From positions 1 through 64,000 of the forward strand of contig NZ_FOLG01000004.1 in the NCBI RefSeq assembly GCF_900112335.1: 64,000 nt of DNA, in the 5' to 3' direction. Shown here piece after piece: positions 44,010 to 54,500 of the stretch (the first letter of the stretch is position 1; each line of letters opens with the position of its first letter). Source of the DNA: Tropicimonas isoalkanivorans (GTDB lineage Bacteria; Pseudomonadota; Alphaproteobacteria; Rhodobacterales; Rhodobacteraceae). The position numbers and the translations under genes were made by a program. The notes beneath the pieces were generated by a model. That model saw nothing but the letters and a program-made list of their open reading frames with translations. It was not told the DNA's origin and ran no database searches.

Positions 44010-45101
44010 TCACGGCATATCCTGTCGCGACGGGGAGGTCGAGGCCACCGTGTCGGCAAGTCGCCGGGAAAATCCGGCCTGTGCCAATTGGAACGCAAGT
44101 TTGATCGCGGCGGAAACGCCGGTTGGATCGGCCGATCCGTGGGATTTCACAATCGTGCCGTTCAACCCTAGAAAGACGCCGCCGTTGACCCGGCGGGGGT
44201 CGATCCGCTTGGACAGACGCCGCATCGACGTCAGTGCAAGGATGGCGGCCATGCGGCTCAGGAAGGTATGGCGGAAAGCCTGTTTCAGCAGATCCCGGAT
44301 GAGCGACGCGGTGCCTTCGGCGGTCTTCAGTGCGATGTTGCCGGTGAAGCCGTCCGTCACGATCACGTCAACCGCGCCGCTGGGAATGTCGCCACCCTCG
44401 ATGAAACCCACGAATTCGTACTTGCCGGAGGCTTCGCCCTCGGAAATCAGCGCCTGGGCTGCCTTCAGCTCCGGGCGGCCCTTGTGCTCCTCGGTGCCGA
44501 CGTTCAACAGCCCGACCCGCGGCCGTTGGATGCCGAGACCGTTGCGGGCATAGGACGCCCCCATGCGGGCATACTGCAGCAGGTCGTGTTCGTCGGCCCG
44601 AATGTCCGCTCCCACGTCGAGCATCACGGCGTAGCCGGTCTCGCTTTGCGAGGGCCAGAGGCAGGCGATGGCAGGTCGGCTGACACCTGGAAGCTTGCGC
44701 AGGCGCACCATGGAGAGCGCCATGAGCGCGCCGGTATTGCCGCAACTCACGGCCACGGTCGCCTCGCCGTTGCGGACGGAGTCGATGGCGGACCACATGG
44801 ATGTGCCTCCTCCCCGGCGCATGATCGCCGAGGGCTTGGTATCCATCGTCACGACATCGGGTGCATCGTGAATAACACAGCGATCACCCAGCCCGCGCTT
44901 GGCGACCAGCGGTTCAAGCTCGTCCTTGCGACCGTGCAGGATAAAGCCGATGTCCGGATTCTTGCGCGCAGACAGGGCGCAACCGGCCACGACACTGGCC
45001 GGGCCCATGTCGCTGCCCATGGCATCCACCGATATCACGACACGGTTCACGAGCTCGGGGGGAGTCGCGTCCGGCAGGTCGACCTGCGCCTCGGTTGTCA
45101 T
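44010..45101 (-). CDS. plsX: Phosphate acyltransferase
   Basis: A 363-residue peripheral membrane enzyme making acyl-phosphate from acyl-ACP, the first step of phospholipid synthesis. The ATG at 45101-45099 is preferred over an in-frame TTG at 45107. Diagnostic motifs are VISVDAMGSDMGP, SAIMRRGGGTSMWSAID, VAVSCGNTGALMALS, MLDVGADIRAD, RVGLLNVGTEEHKG and VIVTDGFTGNIALKT. It sits between rpmF and fabH, the classic order rpmF-plsX-fabH. Confidence 0.96.
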   Translation of the reverse strand: MTTEAQVDLPDATPPELVNRVVISVDAMGSDMGPASVVAGCALSARKNPDIGFILHGRKDELEPLVAKRGLGDRCVIHDAPDVVTMDTKPSAIMRRGGGTSMWSAIDSVRNGEATVAVSCGNTGALMALSMVRLRKLPGVSRPAIACLWPSQSETGYAVMLDVGADIRADEHDLLQYARMGASYARNGLGIQRPRVGLLNVGTEEHKGRPELKAAQALISEGEASGKYEFVGFIEGGDIPSGAVDVIVTDGFTGNIALKTAEGTASLIRDLLKQAFRHTFLSRMAAILALTSMRRLSKRIDPRRVNGGVFLGLNGTIVKSHGSADPTGVSAAIKLAFQLAQAGFSRRLADTVASTSPSRQDMP

Positions 45102-45136
45102 CGGCAATGCGCCCGTGGAGAAGGGTCCGTTCTGGC

Positions 45137-45343
45137 TCAGGCGGCGTCTTCGTCGATGTCGATCTCGCCGACCATCGCCACGATCTCACGATCGTCGTAG
45201 TGACCGCAGGCGCTGCACACGTGGTGCGGACGCTTAAGCTCGCCGCAGTTGGAGCACTCGTTCGGGTTCGCACCGGAAAGCGAGTCGTGCGAACGGCGCA
45301 TGTTGCGGCGCGACTTGGTGACTTTATTCTGAGGGACAGCCAT
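45137..45343 (-). CDS. rpmF: 50S ribosomal protein L32
   Basis: A 68-residue ribosomal protein: [20 protein letters not shown], then two CxxC pairs ([18 protein letters not shown]) that bind zinc, so this is the zinc (C+) form. The C-terminal acidic tail (EIDIDEDAA) is normal for the family. It is 35 bases upstream of plsX and downstream of yceD, matching the conserved yceD-rpmF-plsX-fabH order. Confidence 0.97.
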   Translation of the reverse strand: MAVPQNKVTKSRRNMRRSHDSLSGANPNECSNCGELKRPHHVCSACGHYDDREIVAMVGEIDIDEDAA

Positions 45344-45555
45344 GTCTCAACCTCGGTGTTAGGGGCCAGTCCGGTCCGTCCCGGCGGCAGATGTTTCGAT
45401 TGTCGGCGCCTCATACGCCGACGGCGCTTCCCGATCAAGGGTGTGTGGAAGATGCGGGACCATACGCATTTCGCGCGAAGATGCAAGTGAGTCGCGCATT
45501 CATTTTGCAGGGCCCGCCTCGGTAGAAAGGATGGCTCGGAGGATTGGAGCGCGGG

Positions 45556-46095
45556 TCAGGATTCCAGCTTCCGTTTCAAGTCCGCCAGCCCCGCGAAGGG
45601 CTTCACATCCTGGTCGCGGAGGGGGGCGACCCCCGGTTCCGCGTAGACGGCCTCGCCCAGCTCCGCGCCTTCCGCGCGCGGGAAGTCCGGGATGGCGAGC
45701 GCCAGGGACTCGGTCAGGACCGCGTTCAAGTCGATGGACTCCGGCAGCGGCTCGATACTGTCGTCCTCCGGCATCTCGGCTTCGACCTCTGCGGGGGCGG
45801 AATAGTCGGCAAGGTACCTGCGCTCCACCGGCACATCGATTCGCGTCGTCACGGGCACAAGGGTGACGGAGCAAGGCTGCACCACCGTTGCACCGAGGGT
45901 CCCCTCCAACCGCCAGTTTCGCCTGCCCTCCGGCACCATCTGGCCGTCGAAGCGTACCTTTCGCAGATCCAGCAGATCCAGCTCCTCCATGAGCTTCGCC
46001 CGTGCATCCTCTCCCGGTTCGAGCCGGAAAGGTGTTGGGTGGCCGGTGGGAAGCCGGCCGAGGCGCAGTATCGTGGGGGCATCACTCGTGGACAT
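45556..46095 (-). CDS. yceD: YceD/DUF177 family protein
   Basis: A 179-residue DUF177 protein, related to bacterial YceD and plant proteins needed for 23S rRNA accumulation. The start at the ATG 46095-46093 (MSTSDAPTILRLGRLP) replaces a much longer spurious frame. Family features are VRFDGQMVPEGRRNWRLEGTL, then ATVVQPCSVTLVPVTTRID, a central acidic stretch, ESIDLNAVLTESLALAIPDF and the C-terminal KPFAGLADLKRKL. It heads the yceD-rpmF-plsX-fabH cluster and is divergent from bamE. Confidence 0.88.
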   Translation of the reverse strand: MSTSDAPTILRLGRLPTGHPTPFRLEPGEDARAKLMEELDLLDLRKVRFDGQMVPEGRRNWRLEGTLGATVVQPCSVTLVPVTTRIDVPVERRYLADYSAPAEVEAEMPEDDSIEPLPESIDLNAVLTESLALAIPDFPRAEGAELGEAVYAEPGVAPLRDQDVKPFAGLADLKRKLES

Positions 46096-46111
46096 CAATC
46101 GTGTTCCTTCC

Positions 46112-46139
46112 TTGAAGAAAAGGATGCCATTGTTATAAG
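46112..46139 (+). promoter_or_regulatory. Promoter of bamE
   Basis: TTGAAG (46112-46117) and TATAAG (46134-46139) with a 16-base spacer make a good housekeeping promoter. Transcription would begin near 46146. The in-frame ATG at 46144 would therefore be upstream of, or at, the transcript start, and the ATG at 46168 is favoured as the real bamE start. Confidence 0.55.
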
Positions 46140-46167
46140 CCGAATGGCAAATCAACCAAGAGACGAC

Positions 46168-46647
46168 ATGAGGGCAGGGATGGGCAGGCAATGCCGCGCA
46201 GACAGGGGCCGCAGGGTCCGGGCGATCTGTGCCGCCGTGGCGATGCTCGCCGTCGGCGCCTGTTCGCCCATTTATCGTGACCATGGATACGTGCCGACGG
46301 ACGAAGTTCTGTCGCAGGTTGCGGTGGGCGTCGACACGCGTGAAACCGTGGCCGAGACGGTGGGCACACCGTCCTCGTCGGGGGTTCTCAAGGATTCGGG
46401 CTACTACTACGTGTCCCAGCGAATGCGGACCTATACCTATCACGAGCCCGAGATCATCGATCGGCAGATCGTCGCAATCAGCTTCGACCAGCGCGGCGTG
46501 GTTTCCAATATCGAGCGCTTTACCCTTCAGGATGGCAATGTCGTGGCCCTGTCGCGCCGCGTCACCGACAGCAACATCGAGTCGCTCGGCTTCCTCGCGC
46601 AGCTCTTCGGCAACGTCGGACGCTTCGACATCGGCTCCAACCTCTAA
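46168..46647 (+). CDS. bamE: Outer-membrane assembly lipoprotein BamE
   Basis: A 159-residue lipoprotein of the SmpA/OmlA family, a component of the BAM complex that inserts outer-membrane proteins. It has an Arg-rich n-region (RADRGRRVRAI), a hydrophobic segment and a lipobox LAVGAC with lipidation at Cys32. The BamE fold follows: VPTDEVLSQVAVGVDTRETV, VGTPSSSGVLKDSGYYYVSQ, RQIVAISFDQRGVVSNIERF. The start is chosen from the promoter position. It is divergent from yceD and convergent with msrB. Confidence 0.92.
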   Translation: MRAGMGRQCRADRGRRVRAICAAVAMLAVGACSPIYRDHGYVPTDEVLSQVAVGVDTRETVAETVGTPSSSGVLKDSGYYYVSQRMRTYTYHEPEIIDRQIVAISFDQRGVVSNIERFTLQDGNVVALSRRVTDSNIESLGFLAQLFGNVGRFDIGSNL

Positions 46648-46676
46648 GGGCCGATGTCGTGAGGCTGGACGCTGTG

Positions 46677-47087
46677 TCAGTCCTCGGCGTCCCCATCTTT
46701 TGCCTCGAACGACAGCGCCACCCCGTTGATGCAGTAGCGCAGTCCCGTCGGTGCTGGCCCGTCGGGAAACACGTGCCCCAAATGGCTCTCGCATCGACTG
46801 CAATGCACCTCCGTGCGGTGCATGCCGAAGCGGTTGTCCTGGCTCTCTTCAATCATGTCCCCATCAGAAGGGCGCACGAAGCTCGGCCAACCGCAGCCGG
46901 CGTCGAACTTGTCCTTCTGCTCAAAAAGCGGCGCGCCGCAGCCGGCGCAACGGAAGGTTCCCGGAGCATCGGGGAAGTCGTCGTGGGTGAACGGCCGCTC
47001 GGTGCCGTGGTTGCGCATCACTTCGTAGCCCAGATCGCCAAGCTGTTCTTTCCACTCGCTCTCGCTTTTCTTCACCTTATCGCTCAT
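46677..47087 (-). CDS. msrB: Peptide-methionine (R)-S-oxide reductase
   Basis: A 136-residue cytoplasmic enzyme that repairs methionine-R-sulfoxide. The ATG at 47087 (MSDKVKKSESEWKEQLGDLG) is preferred to an upstream in-frame one. Zinc cysteines Cys47/Cys50 (FRCAGCGAPLF) and Cys96/Cys99 (EVHCSRCESHLGH) are present. The catalytic Cys119 lies in GLRYCINGVAL. GCGWPSF is the signature motif. It is divergent from olsB. Confidence 0.96.
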   Translation of the reverse strand: MSDKVKKSESEWKEQLGDLGYEVMRNHGTERPFTHDDFPDAPGTFRCAGCGAPLFEQKDKFDAGCGWPSFVRPSDGDMIEESQDNRFGMHRTEVHCSRCESHLGHVFPDGPAPTGLRYCINGVALSFEAKDGDAED

Positions 47088-47251
47088 GTCCTGCACCTTC
47101 TGTCTCGCGGTCTCCATGCCAATATGGGGTGCGGGAGGCGCAGTGCCAGCCGGATAACAGAGGCGTGCGGAGAGGGCAGGGCGGCGGTCCGCCCGGCGTC
47201 ACCTGCACCATGGTAGCAACTCTTTCCGCCACTGATCCGAGACGGGTGATC

Positions 47252-48004
47252 ATGCCACGGCTCGTCCGGGGGCGGTACATCGCTCGCCCAGCCGAGACGC
47301 CCGCCGATCTCGCCGCCGCGCTGACCTTGCGCGCCGCGAGTTTCCGAGACGGGCAAACGGAGGACGCTGATGCCTTCGATGCGGTCTGCGATCATGTGCT
47401 GGTCGAGGATAGGCAAACGGGGATGGCCGTCTGCACCTTCCGACTGCTGTCGCTCGGTAGTGGACGGGAGATCGGCCGGACCTACGCCGCCAAATTCTAC
47501 GATCTGTCCGGGCTCGCGTCCTTCGATGGGCCGATGGTCGAGATGGGCCGTTTCTGCATTCGGCCGGGTCGCCGCGATGCCGACATCTTGCGCCTGGCCT
47601 GGGGGGCCATCGCACGCGTCGTGGATGGGATGGGGGTGCACATGCTCTTCGGCTGCACGTCGTTTCAAGGCATCGCGCCGGGGCCATATACCGACGCCTT
47701 CGCCCTGCTTGGTCAGCGGCACCTCGGCCCGGCGAAATGGCGGCCGCAGGAAAAGGCGGCGGAGGTCGTACGGCTCGCACGTACCCCTCACCATCCGCCA
47801 GACGCGAAGCTCGCGACGAAAACGGTGCCGCCGCTTCTGCGGAGCTACCTTGCGATGGGCGGCTGGGTCGGCGACCACGTGGTGATCGACCGCGACCTCG
47901 GCACGCTGCACGTCTTCACTGCGCTGGAGGTGCGTGCCATTCCCCCGGCCCGAAAGAGGCTTCTGCGGCGGGTGGCGTATGGGTCGGAGCCTGGCGTCTC
48001 TTGA
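47252..48004 (+). CDS. olsB: Ornithine-acyl-ACP N-acyltransferase
   Basis: A 250-residue GNAT-fold acyltransferase that makes lyso-ornithine lipid, the first step to ornithine lipids in Rhodobacteraceae. The ATG at 47252 (MPRLVRGRYIARPAETPADL) is the family start. Typical are ALTLRAASFRDG, DAFDAVCDHVLVED, VCTFRLLSLGSGREIGRTYA, EMGRFCIRPGRRDADILRLAWGA and MLFGCTSFQG. The partner acyltransferase OlsA is not in the adjacent genes. It is upstream of an ABC-F gene by 31 bases. Confidence 0.88.
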   Translation: MPRLVRGRYIARPAETPADLAAALTLRAASFRDGQTEDADAFDAVCDHVLVEDRQTGMAVCTFRLLSLGSGREIGRTYAAKFYDLSGLASFDGPMVEMGRFCIRPGRRDADILRLAWGAIARVVDGMGVHMLFGCTSFQGIAPGPYTDAFALLGQRHLGPAKWRPQEKAAEVVRLARTPHHPPDAKLATKTVPPLLRSYLAMGGWVGDHVVIDRDLGTLHVFTALEVRAIPPARKRLLRRVAYGSEPGVS

Positions 48005-48035
48005 CGAGGGCGGGCGGGCTGACTAGGCCGCGCCC

Positions 48036-49868
<1,833 letters not shown>

Positions 49869-49981
49869 GCGGGCTATGTCAGCGGGCGTCTCGGCGGATT
49901 TTTTCTGAGGCAGTGGCATTTCCACTGGTCAAGCCGCAAAGAATGCTACTCTGTTAAGTCTCAGCGACTGGGGAGCTGAAG

Positions 49982-50332
49982 ATGGCCGAACCACAACCGT
50001 ATGCATCTGAAAGCGCGGCTGCGCCTGGAAAAATGCTTGCGCCGCCAAGGGATGCGCGACGGGCCGGGTATATGTGCTGGTTCGGTCTGGCATGGATCGA
50101 ATGCCTCGCCGAGATGCCATCCGACTTTATCCAGTTCGTTTCCGACCGAATCGAGGACGACGTGAACACCCAGTGTGCCGTGCTGTCCTGCGAAGATCCT
50201 GCGTCCCTGCGCGCGATCCGGCTGATGTTCTTCGAAAGCGCCCTGTCGGATTACGCCGCCAGGTCGGGCGGGCCGACGGTATTCAGCCCCGAGATCCTGG
50301 ATCGCGTGCAAAAAGCCAACCCCCTGATTTAA
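49982..50332 (+). CDS. Small phasin-like protein
   Basis: A 116-residue protein with GGAG 6 bases before the ATG. After a variable N-terminus, the segment WFGLAWIECLAEMPSDFIQF, then VSDRIEDDVNTQCAVLSC and LRAIRLMFFESALSDYAA follows the helical pattern of phasin-family proteins. Those coat polyhydroxyalkanoate granules or act as small helical adaptors. It is short and stands alone, so this is a tentative match. An alternative is a phasin-like protein of unrelated role. No pha genes are adjacent. Confidence 0.5.
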   Translation: MAEPQPYASESAAAPGKMLAPPRDARRAGYMCWFGLAWIECLAEMPSDFIQFVSDRIEDDVNTQCAVLSCEDPASLRAIRLMFFESALSDYAARSGGPTVFSPEILDRVQKANPLI

Positions 50333-50423
50333 GGTCGGCGGTTCTGTCCACGCCCTTCCGACATGTCGCGGTGGACCCACCGCGCCGCCCCGCTATTCTG
50401 AACGGAAGGTGAGGAGCGGGGTC

Positions 50424-50834
50424 ATGCGGACAGGAGTGATGCGGCTGTGGTGGGGGCTGACCGGGGTGGCCTTTACGCTTCTTATCGCGGCTTGCGAGCC
50501 GGTCGACCCGGGGCTGGAGGCGACACTGCTCCCCATGGGCCAACGCGCAGGGTCTGCCGGCCCGCGCGGTGGCGGCGTTGCTCTGTCACCGCGGACAAGT
50601 TCCTCGGCAGATCCCGTGTTCAACCCGCAGGACCGTAGTCCCAACACCAATCCGCGGGTCGTGACCAACAATGTCTATGGCCCCGGGCGCAGTTCGGACG
50701 CCTACGGGCGGATGGTCTACCACACCCCCGGCCTCATCATCGAGCAGACAGCTGTCGGGACGGGCGACTACCGCGACCAGTACGGGCGGTCCGTTCGGTG
50801 CTACGGCGCCGGCGGCGGCACGGTCTGCCGCTAA
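50424..50834 (+). CDS. Putative lipoprotein, unknown function
   Basis: A 136-residue protein with an N-terminal hydrophobic segment and lipobox LIAAC (Cys24), so probably outer- or inner-membrane anchored. The mature part is Gly/Ser/Pro-rich, then polar with many Tyr and Arg (VYGPGRSSDAYGRMVYHTPG, DYRDQYGRSVRCYGAGGG). A second and third Cys (RCYGAGGGTVCR) near the end could form a disulfide. No family is recognised. The ATG at 50424 has a GAGGAG region upstream. Confidence 0.6.
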   Translation: MRTGVMRLWWGLTGVAFTLLIAACEPVDPGLEATLLPMGQRAGSAGPRGGGVALSPRTSSSADPVFNPQDRSPNTNPRVVTNNVYGPGRSSDAYGRMVYHTPGLIIEQTAVGTGDYRDQYGRSVRCYGAGGGTVCR

Positions 50835-51035
50835 CTGGACCGGCCTCTGCGCCCCGGAATGCTTCCGGCATGCGAATATATCTTTTCACGGCGTCGTTGA
50901 CTTGGCCCGAACGCGCCCCAATCTTCCCGGTCTGACGTCTCAAAAGCCCCGATCCGCTGCCGCCTAGGGTCCGGACGGGTTTTCAACCAGTGCGAAGCGC
51001 GGGGATCGTCACCCCGTTAGAACAGGATTTTCGTC

Positions 51036-52019
51036 ATGCGGCTCTATGCCTGCCCCGTCTGTGACGCGCGGCTCTATTTCCACAACTCCTTGTGTGGAGC
51101 GTGCGGGGCAAACGTCTCCTACAACGACAGCGAGGACGCCTTCGTCACCGGCGTCGGTTCCTGCGCAAACGTCAATGAGATCGGCTGCAACTGGGTGGGC
51201 GATGCCGCAAGCGACAACCTGTGCCACTCCTGCCAAATGACCGACGTCATCCCGGACCTCGCGGTCGTGCCCAACCGGGAACTTTGGGCCGATGGCGAAG
51301 CGGCGAAACGGTGGGTGCTGGCCAACCTCGCCAGGTGGGGCTGGTTCGGGTCGGAAGACGAAGGGTCTCTGCCGTCGTTCGAGTTCAAGTCCGAGCAGAC
51401 CTCGGTCGGCTCCGAACATGTGACCATGGGTCATGCGTCCGGCGTCATCACTCTCAACGTCGCGGAGGCCGACGACGCGATCCGGGTGCGTAACCGCGAG
51501 ATGCTGGACGAGGACTACCGCACGATGCTCGGGCATCTGCGGCATGAACTCGCGCATTTCCTCCATGATCGGCTGTCGGCCGAAGAGCCTGACTTTCCCC
51601 AAGCCTTCCGGGAGCTGTTCGGAGACGAGCGCGCGGATTACGGGGAGGCGTTGGAGCGCCACTACTCGGACGGTCCGCCGCAAGGGTGGGAGATGTCGTT
51701 CATCACCCCTTATGCCAGCGCGCACCCGCACGAGGATTGGGCGGAGACGGTGGCGCACCTGATGCACTTGACCGACATTGTCGATACCGCGGAATCCGTT
51801 GACCTGTCCTGGCACACGACCAGTGAGCGGCCCGGCGATGCCTATGCCACGACGAAATCCGTGCCGTTGATCCGGTCGGCGGTGGATCTCGGGCTGGCAT
51901 TGAACCAGGTGAACCGTGCCATGGGCCTGTCGGACCTCTATCCGTTCGTGCTCAACGATGCGGTGCGTACCAAGCTGGCCTTCGCGCATCACTGGCTGAA
52001 CCGGAAGGCACGGCGGTAA
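51036..52019 (+). CDS. Zinc-ribbon putative metallopeptidase
   Basis: A 327-residue protein. The N-terminus has CPVC (6-9) and CGAC (20-23) pairs forming a zinc ribbon, with further Cys at 43, 51, 63 and 66. The centre has RHELAHFLHD, an HExxH metallopeptidase core (His170, Glu171, His174), and HPHEDWAETVAHLMH may supply further ligands. It resembles the putative zinc-binding peptidase family (DUF2248/Peptidase_Mx) found in many alphaproteobacteria. Substrate unknown; no signal peptide, so probably cytoplasmic. Convergent with hrpB. Confidence 0.8.
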   Translation: MRLYACPVCDARLYFHNSLCGACGANVSYNDSEDAFVTGVGSCANVNEIGCNWVGDAASDNLCHSCQMTDVIPDLAVVPNRELWADGEAAKRWVLANLARWGWFGSEDEGSLPSFEFKSEQTSVGSEHVTMGHASGVITLNVAEADDAIRVRNREMLDEDYRTMLGHLRHELAHFLHDRLSAEEPDFPQAFRELFGDERADYGEALERHYSDGPPQGWEMSFITPYASAHPHEDWAETVAHLMHLTDIVDTAESVDLSWHTTSERPGDAYATTKSVPLIRSAVDLGLALNQVNRAMGLSDLYPFVLNDAVRTKLAFAHHWLNRKARR

Positions 52020-52056
52020 GCGTCTCGGAGCGGGCCGCACCCGCTCCAGCGCGCAC

Positions 52057-54492
52057 TCACGTGCCCCGTCGCTTCGCCCTGAGGGTCGGATCGGCTTGTG
52101 TCGGGTCCTCCGGCCAGGGGTGGCGGGGATAGCGCGCCCGCATGTCCTTGCGCACATCCGCGTAGGAACTGGACCAGAAGCCGGGCAGGTCCATCGTGGT
52201 CTGCACCGGTCGGCCCGCAGGAGACAACAGCGTCACTCGCAGGGGGAGGTGGCGCGGCCCGACGGTCGGATGGGTTGTCTGTCCGAACATCTCCTGCACT
52301 CGCAGAGAAATCTCCGGCGCCTCGCCCGCGTAGTCGATGGGCACCCGGCGTCCCAGTGGCGTGGAAAAGGCACCGGGAACCTCGCGGTCGAGCCGCTGCT
52401 GCGCGTCCCACCCGATCCGCGCCTTGAGCGGCTCGACAAGGTCCAGCGCGCGAATGTCCTCGGCAGTGCGCACGGAGCCGAGGAACGGCAGCAACCACGT
52501 TTCCGCCTCCGCAAGCAGCGCCTCATCGGCCAGATCGGCGATCTCGCCGCCTTCGGAACGATAGAGCAGCGCCCGCGCCTGCAAACGCCGCGCGGGGTCG
52601 CTCCATGGCAGCCCAAGCTGTCGCACGCCCTCCAACGCTGCGATGGCCAGCGCGTCCGGCGGCGCGTCCCGCCAGATCCGGTCTGAAAGTACCAGTGCGC
52701 CCAGCCGCTCCTGCTGCCGGGCCACCACGCGGCGGTCGCGTTTGGACCATTCGGCGACGTCAACCCACTGGATGCGGTCGCCGTAAAGCTCCCGAACCGC
52801 GCTTTCCGACAGGGGCAAGGCCAGCCGGATGCGCGCCTCCCGCATGTCCCCGTCGAGATCGGTTGCAACGATCAGGCGGTGCCCAGCGAGCGGGTCCGCC
52901 TCGTCCATCACCGCGCCCTTGCCGCCGGACAGCAGCCACCGTGGCGCGTCGCCCGGACGGCGCAGGCCGATCCGGTCCGGGTAGGCGAGCGCCGCCGCCT
53001 CGGCGGCGGGCAGCGCGTCCGCCGTGGGCGCCATTCTGGACAGCCGCTTCGCCTCGGAACGGATGCGTTCCAGCGCTCCACGGTCGGGCGCCACCGGCGC
53101 GGACTTCGGGTCCCGCAGGGCGGCAAGGCGCAGGGACAGGTCGGCGCCCGCGCCGCGCATCGGATCGCGCTCGGCCATGAGGGCGGCCAACGGAGCCGCG
53201 CCACGCCCGGCGCGGATCAGCATGTGCGCGAGCCGGGGGTGGAGGGGCAGGGCGGCCATCGCCCGGCCGTGCTCCGTGATCCGACCCGCCGCGTCGAGTG
53301 CCCCAAGATCCGCGAGCAACGCTTTCGCCTCCGCCAGCGCCCCCTCCGGAGGCGGGGTCAGAAACGGCAGCGTGTCGCTCCCCCAGAGCGCGAGTTCAAG
53401 CGCCAACCCCGTCAGGTCCGCTGCCTCGATCTCCGCCGGGGGAAAGGCCGCGAGCCCGCCTTCCTCGCCCCGCGTCCAGAGTCGGTAGCAGATACCCGGC
53501 GCCACCCGGCCCGCGCGTCCGGCCCGCTGCGTGGCTTCGGCGCGGGTGACCCGCTCTGTCACGAGCCGCGACATGCCCGACCCGGGATCGAACCGCGCGC
53601 GCCGCGCCTTGCCCCCGTCCACAACGCAGGTAATCCCTTCGATGGTCAGCGACGTCTCGGCGATAGAGGTCGCCAGCACCACCTTCCGCCCCTCCCGGGC
53701 CGGTGCGATTGCGGCACGCTGCGCCTTGAACGGCATCGCCCCGAACAGCGGCCGCAGCGCCACGCCCTCGGGTAGACGCGGTGCGAGCAGCGCCTCGGTG
53801 CGGCGTATTTCTCCCTCGCCAGGTAGAAAGACCAGGACGCTGCCGTCCGTCTCGGCGACGGCATCCATGACCTGCTCCGCCACGGCCTGCTCCAGCCGCG
53901 CACGTTTGTCGAGCGGGCGGGGGAGGTGCCGGACGTCCACCGGAAAGGCGCGCCCCTCCGCCGTGATCACTGGGGCGCCGCCCATCAACTCAGCCACGGG
54001 TGCGGCGTCCAGCGTGGCAGACATGGGCAGCAACATCAGGTCCTCCCTGAGCGCAGCCCGCACTTCCAGGCAGAGCGCCAGTCCGAGATCCGCATTGAGC
54101 GAGCGCTCGTGAAATTCATCGAAAAGCACCGCCCCGACGCCTGTCAGCTCCGCATCCGCCTGCAGCATTCGGGTCAGGATGCCCTCCGTCACGACTTCGA
54201 TCCGGGTGGCGGGCCCGACCTTGCTTTCCCCGCGAATGCGGTAGCCGACGGTCTGCCCCGGCGCTTCCCCAAGTTGCTCCGCCAGCCGCTCTGCCGCCGC
54301 CCGGGCCGCAAGGCGCCTTGGCTCCAGCATCACGATCCGCCCGCCAACCAGCCCTGCCTCCAACAGCGCCAGCGGCACCCGTGTGGTTTTCCCCGCGCCG
54401 GGAGGCGCCTGCAACACGGCCTGACCCGCGCGGCGGAGTACCGCCAGAAGGTCTGGCAGCACGGAATCAATGGGCAGGGGGGCAGGGGCCAT
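52057..54492 (-). CDS. hrpB: ATP-dependent helicase HrpB
   Basis: An 811-residue DExH helicase. Start at the ATG 54492-54490. Motif I is APPGAGKTT (29-37), motif II DEFH (125-128), motif III LLPMSATLD, and motif VI-like TQRAGRAGRVAPG. The HA2/OB-like middle and the HrpB-specific C-terminus (AGEAPEISLRVQEMFGQTTHP, GPRHLPLRVTLLSPAGRPVQ, FWSSSYADVRKDMRARYPRHPWPEDP) identify it as HrpB rather than HrpA. RNA helicase activity is the family expectation. Eight bases separate it from the DUF3108 gene upstream on the same strand. Confidence 0.94.
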   Translation of the reverse strand: MAPAPLPIDSVLPDLLAVLRRAGQAVLQAPPGAGKTTRVPLALLEAGLVGGRIVMLEPRRLAARAAAERLAEQLGEAPGQTVGYRIRGESKVGPATRIEVVTEGILTRMLQADAELTGVGAVLFDEFHERSLNADLGLALCLEVRAALREDLMLLPMSATLDAAPVAELMGGAPVITAEGRAFPVDVRHLPRPLDKRARLEQAVAEQVMDAVAETDGSVLVFLPGEGEIRRTEALLAPRLPEGVALRPLFGAMPFKAQRAAIAPAREGRKVVLATSIAETSLTIEGITCVVDGGKARRARFDPGSGMSRLVTERVTRAEATQRAGRAGRVAPGICYRLWTRGEEGGLAAFPPAEIEAADLTGLALELALWGSDTLPFLTPPPEGALAEAKALLADLGALDAAGRITEHGRAMAALPLHPRLAHMLIRAGRGAAPLAALMAERDPMRGAGADLSLRLAALRDPKSAPVAPDRGALERIRSEAKRLSRMAPTADALPAAEAAALAYPDRIGLRRPGDAPRWLLSGGKGAVMDEADPLAGHRLIVATDLDGDMREARIRLALPLSESAVRELYGDRIQWVDVAEWSKRDRRVVARQQERLGALVLSDRIWRDAPPDALAIAALEGVRQLGLPWSDPARRLQARALLYRSEGGEIADLADEALLAEAETWLLPFLGSVRTAEDIRALDLVEPLKARIGWDAQQRLDREVPGAFSTPLGRRVPIDYAGEAPEISLRVQEMFGQTTHPTVGPRHLPLRVTLLSPAGRPVQTTMDLPGFWSSSYADVRKDMRARYPRHPWPEDPTQADPTLRAKRRGT

Positions 54493-54500
54493 GGGCGCCT

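Noticed and set aside
49911-49927. Small dyad CAGTGG/CCACTG after the ABC-F gene
   Set aside because: A 6-bp stem without a following T-run; it could occur by chance and was not called a terminator.
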